Assembly (NCBI GenBank): GCA_964017235.1
Contig: OZ024931.1
Span: forward strand, 104,054,221-104,118,220
Length of the DNA stretch: 64,000 nucleotides
DNA from: Sabellastarte sp. h YS-2021
Lineage: Eukaryota; Annelida; Polychaeta; Sabellida; Sabellidae
Direction of reading: 5' to 3'
The position numbers and the translations under genes were made by a program. Numbering within the stretch: the stretch's first letter is position 1; each line of letters begins with the position of its first letter. Shown here piece after piece: positions 59,201 to 64,000 of the stretch. A model generated the notes under the pieces. The model did not search any database. It had not been told where the DNA came from and worked only from the letters and a program-made list of their open reading frames with translations.

Positions 59201-62104
59201 GTTTTCTGGTCTGCAGTCTGGGAAGTACTCTGTGAGGATGTTGTCCCAGTCTCCAGTGAATACAATCACACTGCAGTGTCCAGAATTTGTGATCACATAT
59301 GAAGAATTCAAGTGCAATGCTTCAGTGGTGGGTGGTTCCTACATGCAGGTCACTCTCAGCTGGAAAGATGACAGCTCAGACACATTTCCCATCTCAGGTA
59401 AGTGAAACATCAAGAAACATTTCTCATCTCAGGCTATTGAAACCTCAAGACACATTCCTCATCTCAGGTAACTGAAACAGTGAAACCTCAAGACACATTT
59501 TTCACACCTCGGGTAAGTGAAACAGTGAAACCTCTGTTCCCCATCTCAGATAAGTGAAACTTCAAAACCCATTTCCCATCTCAGGTAAGTGAAACTTTGA
59601 GACACTTTTCCCATCTCAGGTGAGTAAAATAGTGAAACCTCCAGACACATTCACCATCTCAGGTAAGTGAAACAGTGAAACCTCAAGACATATTCCCATC
59701 AATTAGCGAAACAGTAATGCCTTAATACACATTCCCTATCCTATGTACCTGAAAGATTAAGACCTCAAAAAACATTCCCCATCTCAATTGACTGAAACAG
59801 TCACACCTCAAGACACATTCTCCATCTCAGGTATGTGAAAGAGTGAAACCTCTGTTCTTCACCGCAAGAATAGTAAAACCTCCTGACACAATCATATTCA
59901 GGTATGTGCGATAATGAAGCCTCAAGACACATTCCCTATTTCAGGTATATGGTATAATGAAACGTCTGGACATATTGTCTATTTTGGGTATGTGGAAGAA
60001 TGATAATGATGTAAAGTTACAGACTCCTTGGTACTTGTAGCTGCCTCTGCTGTCTAGGTTACTTGACTATTTTCAGTGTTGATAATGCCATTTGAAATGC
60101 AACTGTTTTAGCACTGTTTGGATTTTATTTGAATTACCCTTTTGTAATGTGTTATTAATGTTGCAACTCAATTTTCCATTGCAGGTGTTTCGATTTTTGA
60201 ATGATCTCATTCTTAATTGTAAAAACCCTGTGTTAATGAAGATGTTTCTGATCTTTGAATTACCCCTCGGATAGTTTTTACTTTACCGGTACGAGATTTG
60301 GACGATGATATAAATTCTATATTTTAACAATTTAATCTTTTTATTTTGTTTCAAATACACATCCATATTATTTATGGGGGTTGGGGGCTTGCCCCCAATT
60401 ATAACTCTCTTAATTTAATTTTAAATTTCCTTGAAAGTTTCTTGTAATTATCCAATAAGGTGGATCTCGTACCGGTAAAATTGCTCCTACCCCTCTATTA
60501 TTAATGTTGTAGACTCCATGCTACATGCAGCTGGTCTTGCAGTACCCAATGCAGAGATCGCTAACATTGGGAACCTGGGTAGTGCAGTGAGTAACATCAT
60601 CTTGTTGCCATCCTCTGAGTTCCAGCAAGAAGGCCTGCTACTGGGATTTGAGTTCTTCACATACAATGCTGGATCCACCACAGGCACCATAGAGATCTAT
60701 GTAAGCTTTCTGCAATCAAGATAGTGTTATTCAGTCAATAGATACTGTATAAGTAGAAAATTGAGCTGGAAAAAAATTCACTAATTGTTGGTTTTTCAAG
60801 AGATTTACTAGAATTAATTTCACTTATGGTCCATTTCTTCTTCAGAGAATAATAGAGATTGAAAATTTTGCTGTAAATTAATTTTTGCTATGAAAGCTCA
60901 TTAGTTAAAATAGGCAAAATTAACAGGTGAAAATTTTCACTTAATACAGTATTTATATCATTTTTCAGTTGTTTATGATTTAAATTATTTCAAGCATACA
61001 TGCAATGCATATTACAAAATAAGTGTGTTTTTATGAAGAAGTCATTATTTATCCATTCTCCATGGTGAACTCTTGACTGGTAGGATGTCGAAAACAGACT
61101 TTCCTATACTGAGTTCTGGTCAAAAGGAGGAGCCTTGTTGCTAATTACTTTTAGCTTTTTTGAAGTACTTTTTCTACATCTCTACCTTTATTTTCCTGTG
61201 GATCCCCATACTTTTTACCTGACTTGACTCCATGTTTTGCTCACTCTGTACTTGTGTTTGTAGGTTCTTGCACCTGACTGTTCTGGTGCCTCCAGTACTT
61301 ACTGCCACCAGACCAGGTCCTGTTCTGCAGGCTGTGGGGTGTATGGGCAGGCCAGCTGCACCACCTATTGTATCTCCAAAGGTCAAATAATTCCCCTGTA
61401 ATATGAAGCCAAATATATATTATTGGCCAACAAAAAAGCTCTTATTTTTGAGATAATGGATAAATTTATTTTTATTGATATTTCCGTCACTATGCATGCC
61501 AGAAGTAATCTGAAATCCTGTGTTTGATATTATCTGCATGTAGAACCATGTTTAAGATTTTTAATACTGGAAGCTAGCATTACTGTGTATTCCAAAGTGG
61601 AAGACTTAATGAAAATGACATTCCCTGAAGGAAAACCCTGTGTGTGGTTTACTGTGTTGGTAAAGGTAAACAAAATACATAAATAATGATAATGGACAAC
61701 ACCTTCTGTTGTGATACTACATGCAGTTTCTTCCCCTCAATCAGAGTGTTTAGCATAAAATGTTTGTGAAAAACTGAATCAAAACTACTGCTGGCACATG
61801 TAAACAGTTTTAACAAGTAATACACCCTGCAATAGTACTGTTAATCTAATTTGCATCAGAGATAATAATTGTCATTTGTTTAAAAGAATAAAATTGTGCT
61901 GTAGTACTGATGCATTGAAAGGGTAATGAAAAGTAATGAGTGTAGTGTTACCCTGTAGGAGGATGTGTCGAAAATACTTGCACTGCCACTTCAAGGTCAA
62001 TGAGTGCATACCCAGAATTCACAGTGGTGGAAGTATTCTCAGTCACTTCTTCTATATTGAATGGCTATGAGAAATACTTACTGAATAGTGTGGAACAAAT
62101 TCAG
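56241..62104 (+). CDS. WSC- and PKD-domain protein (polycystin-1-like), partial, continues beyond the window
   Basis: Eight exons with matching phases: 56241-56375, 57245-57421, 57769-57898, 58660-58759, 59217-59397, 60513-60700, 61264-61381 and 61959-62104. The first two encode a cysteine-rich WSC domain, from 'SYGGCYRERKQKRYFGVSPG' through 'CQELCRAYKYEYAG' and 'GFCFCGNDLPPG' to 'LCGGFDHVAVHKTG'. The next three carry PKD-like sheets ('PVKFDYSIVEGPVSVLYQIA', 'FGDGADT', 'YIVTLHVSDAD', 'QCPEFVITYEEFKCN', 'TLSWKDDSSDTFP'). Later exons hold 'GFEFFTYNAGSTTGTIEIY' and a Cys-rich piece, 'CSGASSTYCHQTRSCSAGCG'. WSC domains bind carbohydrate, and PKD repeats are extracellular mechanosensory or adhesion modules. 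The order suggests an invertebrate polycystin-1 relative, but membrane segments lie outside the window. All donors are good except GTCAAA after 61381, which the following exon's phase supports. Confidence 0.85.
56602..57091. mobile_element. ~490-bp MITE-like inverted-repeat element in the first WSC intron
   Basis: The left end GGGACTGGTTTCACAAAGGA and the right end 'gtccttttgtgaaaccagccc' are inverses, continuing inward as repeated 'ctaagtc/gacttag' blocks. The interior is non-coding. No target duplication was confirmed. Confidence 0.7.
57986..58133 (-). mobile_element. tRNA-derived SINE, family 2, second copy
   Basis: The minus strand reads 'agtgctctattgggtcagca' (A-box region), 'gtatgggtttgactcccac' (B-box region), 'aaaagctgaggacctgtcat', and the tail 'gttgaacaggatgtaacact' ending in CAACTTTGACCTTT. 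It lies in the intron before the 58660 exon. Confidence 0.75.
59398..60010 (+). repeat. Minisatellite of copied 5' splice sites at the end of WSC-PKD exon 6
   Basis: Exon 6 ends TTTCCCATCTCAG|GTAAGTG. The intron then repeats this junction at 30-75 bp steps: 'catctcaggtaactgaaaca', 'cctcgggtaagtgaaacag', 'catctcagataagtgaaac', 'catctcaggtaagtgaaac' and 'catctcaggtgagtaaaat', later with GTATGTG variants (59826-59990). About ten units are readable, most with 'cctcaagacacattcc' between them. At least five have a consensus-quality donor. I take the first (59397/59398) as the real junction because the coding similarity ends there. Confidence 0.88.
60282..60479. mobile_element. 198-bp MITE with TTTACCGGTACGAGAT ends
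   Basis: TTTACCGGTACGAGAT at 60282-60297 is exactly inverted at 60464-60479. The interior is AT-rich except 'gggggttgggggcttgcccc'. It sits about 33 bases upstream of the exon starting at 60513, so it replaces most of the sequence where a branch point would be expected. The target duplication is unclear. Confidence 0.75.
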
Positions 62105-62107
62105 GTA

Positions 62108-63170
62108 AAGAAATGTTATGTTAGAATACTTCTATAGTGCAAAACCATAAACAGCATGCTCTATGCGCTTTACAATTTAGGAATATGAATACTAGACTGA
62201 CAATATACACATATATGAATTGGTAGATAGATCATTGATAGGATTTTCTGAATAGGTAGGTTTTGAGGTCCTTTTTAAAATCTTTAAGTGTGTCTTTTTG
62301 CCTTAAGTAAAGTGGGAGTCTATTCCATTCATATGGTCCTGCAACTGAAAAACTTCTTCTGCCACATGTTTTGTTGTTCCATTTAGGTATTTTCAACAGA
62401 CTCTGTCCACTGGAACTAGTATATCTTTCTGTTTTTTTCATAACCAAGTAAGTTTCTAATATATTGAGTTGATTGGCCATGAAGAGCTTTAAAAACATTG
62501 ATTACCACACTAAAAATGATCCTGTCCTTTATTGGCAACCAGTTTGTTGCAGTTCTTTCAGAATAGAGGAAGTGTGTGTTTTTCTGTGACATCGCATAAT
62601 CAATCTAGCAGCTCCATTTTGAACTCTTTAAACTTTTGCTGTGAGGTACTGATTTATTCCATATAGTAATGAGTTGCGGTAATCCAACTTTGAAATAACC
62701 ATTGCATAAACTAAGGTTTTCGCAGCCTCTTTGGTGAGAAACTGAAGCAACATGAGAACTCATATCCCAAGTATTGGTCCATAGTCACTCCCACATTTCT
62801 TGCTGTGTTTGATCTCAAAATAGTATCCCCACCTATCAGAAAAGAGTTTATTTTGAGTTTTTTAGTTGACGTCTAGTGCCAAATACCATGAACTCAGTCT
62901 TTTCTTCATTTAATTTTAGTTTGTTTTGTTTCATCCATTCACCTATTTGTTTTACTCCATTTTGAACTAAATTTATGACTATAGCCTGATCAGTTGGGGT
63001 GCCACTAGGTTTTAATGTAATCAGCTGGTATAGTCTAAATGAAACAAAGGCCCCAGCAATGAGCCTTGAGGTACACAGCATTCTAGCAGCTGTGGAGAAC
63101 TTTCCCTGCCATTTACAACAACTGTCTGTTCTATCATGCAAGTATTACTGAATCCACTTGATTGCTCCTT
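62108..63170 (-). mobile_element. 5'-truncated L2-like LINE in the intron after the 61959 exon
   Basis: Minus-strand pieces give 'WMKQNKLKLNEEKTEFMVFG' (63141-62848), the segment right after the reverse transcriptase palm. Further on come 'KTCGRRSFSVAGPYEWNRLP' and 'DFKKDLKTYLF' (62498-62232), the ORF2 C-terminus. A 3' UTR ends in 'ttctaacataaca' at about 62110, like the tail of the copy at 32504. The frame is broken between the pieces. Its end lies within a few bases of the splice donor at 62105. Confidence 0.8.
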
Positions 63171-63697
63171 CTGTGATTCCAAAACAGCTTCTTAAATGGT
63201 TTACAAGGATATGCAATCTACTGTGTCAAGAAATCCCCCAATGTTTCATGAATGACAACAGCAATATGTTACAACACCAAAGTAAAATTAATAGTGTAGC
63301 ACAGAATTGAAACAGGGATAAAGTAATGATCCAAAACATGGCTAGATGATATTTCCTTTGAGTGTTTGCCTTTTTTATTGCAAAACATTGGTTCGATCGT
63401 CCTTAATTCTTTAAACCTGCAAGTACAACAGAAATTGTTATAAAGTGAGATTTAATGTAGTATGGTACATGAAGTATTTATCAGATTTTTCCTTGTGTTG
63501 TGTTGCATATAATATTATTATGGTAAAATTAGTGTTGTAGATCTGCAAAATCCTTTAAAAATGTGATTTTGTCACTTAAATTAAGTCCACAGGATCTACA
63601 TTATAAGTTACAGAAGTGGTTTATATCTTTTAACTGGAATTAATGTATGAGGTGAGAAAACATTTTAATCTACTTTATTTTTTTTTCACAACCCAAG
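63171..63697. other. Intron sequence, nothing recognised
   Basis: AT-rich sequence between the LINE and a candidate exon. It ends in a long pyrimidine tract (63675-63687) suited to a 3' splice site. The exon expected to bridge the phase between 62104 and 63698 may be hidden here. Confidence 0.4.
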
Positions 63698-63885
63698 AAA
63701 TATCTGACATCCATGCACAAGACTTTGTGTTGGTTTGCCCCATATATACCTTCTATGATGTTGTTGTGAACCCAGTCAAAGGTCAAAGTTGGGGTTTTAC
63801 GTCCTGTTCAACAGCCAGGGTGAACCCAGTCAGCAAATCGATTGTTCCTATAAAAATCCACAATACCTACAATGTATTATTGACA
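63698..63885 (+). CDS. Candidate further exon of the WSC-PKD gene carrying a SINE-tail insertion
   Basis: After a T-rich tract and CCCAAG, a plus frame reads 'ISDIHAQDFVLVCPIYTFYD', then 'VVVNPVKGQSWGFTSCSTAR', then 'VNPVSKSIVPIKIHNTYNVL' until a stop at 63886. The first and last thirds look like a PKD-type strand pattern, comparable to 'QCPEFVITYEEF' in the 59217 exon. The middle comes from a 41-bp SINE tail plus its 13-bp duplication. Phase at the acceptor (1) does not match the 62104 donor (0). The exon, or its partner, is therefore uncertain. Another acceptor-like AAATATAG at 63973 may begin the next exon. Confidence 0.4.
63779..63819 (-). mobile_element. 41-bp SINE family 2 tail with 13-bp target duplication
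   Basis: 'aaggtcaaagttggggtttt' followed by 'acgtcctgttcaacagccagg' matches the 3' end of the family-2 SINE at 57986 in about 37 of 41 positions. GTGAACCCAGTCA flanks it at 63766-63778 and 63820-63832. It is thus an extremely 5'-truncated retrotransposition event rather than a shared exon motif. Confidence 0.85.
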
Positions 63886-64000
63886 TAAACACATGTTAAG
63901 GCCAAACAAATCATATTACATCCATGCAAGTTGTCAGTACATGTGTTTCTGACTTTTGTGTTAACAAATATAGGTACAACCTGGATATATTCTTGGCTAC

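Noticed and set aside
1-64000. A new defence or gene-cluster system
   Set aside because: No clustered genes, operon or unusual enzyme set exists here. The novelty I can support is in the splice-site repeats and mobile elements.

Overview
This window is animal nuclear DNA: AT-rich, intron-containing and crowded with repeats. A molluscan, probably bivalve or gastropod, source fits best. The clues are tRNA-derived SINEs with a tail of the molluscan type, Tx1-like LINEs, a DIRS element, and a broken transposon like the N-RAG-TP elements I know from a sea slug. The taxon is inferred; no species marker is visible. I see no prokaryotic genes, CRISPR array, full rRNA gene or functional tRNA gene.

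Two host genes can be built from exons with matching splice phases. On the minus strand, positions 20344 to 3707 hold a complete seven-exon TSR3 gene (18S rRNA aminocarboxypropyltransferase, 272 residues), including one intron of about 8.9 kb. On the plus strand, from 56241 to beyond the right edge, lies the 5' part of a gene for a secreted or membrane protein with a WSC domain followed by PKD-like repeats (polycystin-1-like). Eight exons are well supported, from 56241 to 62104.

The roughly 29 kb between the genes (20.4-49 kb) is a graveyard of mobile elements. It holds a Tx1-like LINE split by a 5'-truncated second LINE with a 14-bp target duplication (20.7-23 kb) and a Russian-doll set of four inverted-repeat DNA elements (24.46-26.48 kb). 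A large minus-strand Tx1-like LINE (38.75-28.25 kb), whose ORF1 carries a NADAR domain, is interrupted by an L2-like LINE, an N-RAG-TP/Chapaev-like transposon and a Penelope-like GIY-YIG fragment. A broken Harbinger transposase (39.6-40.1 kb) and a DIRS retroelement fossil with the full terminal and internal repeat layout (41.57-46.21 kb) complete it.

The left end (1-5.5 kb) is a stack of tandem repeats, one with a 720-bp higher-order period, lying downstream of TSR3 and inside its last intron. The introns of both genes also hold a BED-finger hAT remnant with 8-bp target duplications, a 5S-derived SINE, several tRNA-derived SINEs, MITEs and an L2-like LINE.

The most unusual signal is that tandem repeats in both genes straddle exon-intron junctions. 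A 53-bp array copies the 3' splice site and exon start of TSR3 exon 4 five times. A minisatellite copies the 5' splice site of WSC-PKD exon 6 about ten times. The donor end of TSR3 exon 5 is also duplicated. The other leading observations are the NADAR-bearing LINE ORF1, the RAG1-N-like transposon, and a 41-bp SINE tail that enlarges a candidate exon in frame by 18 codons.
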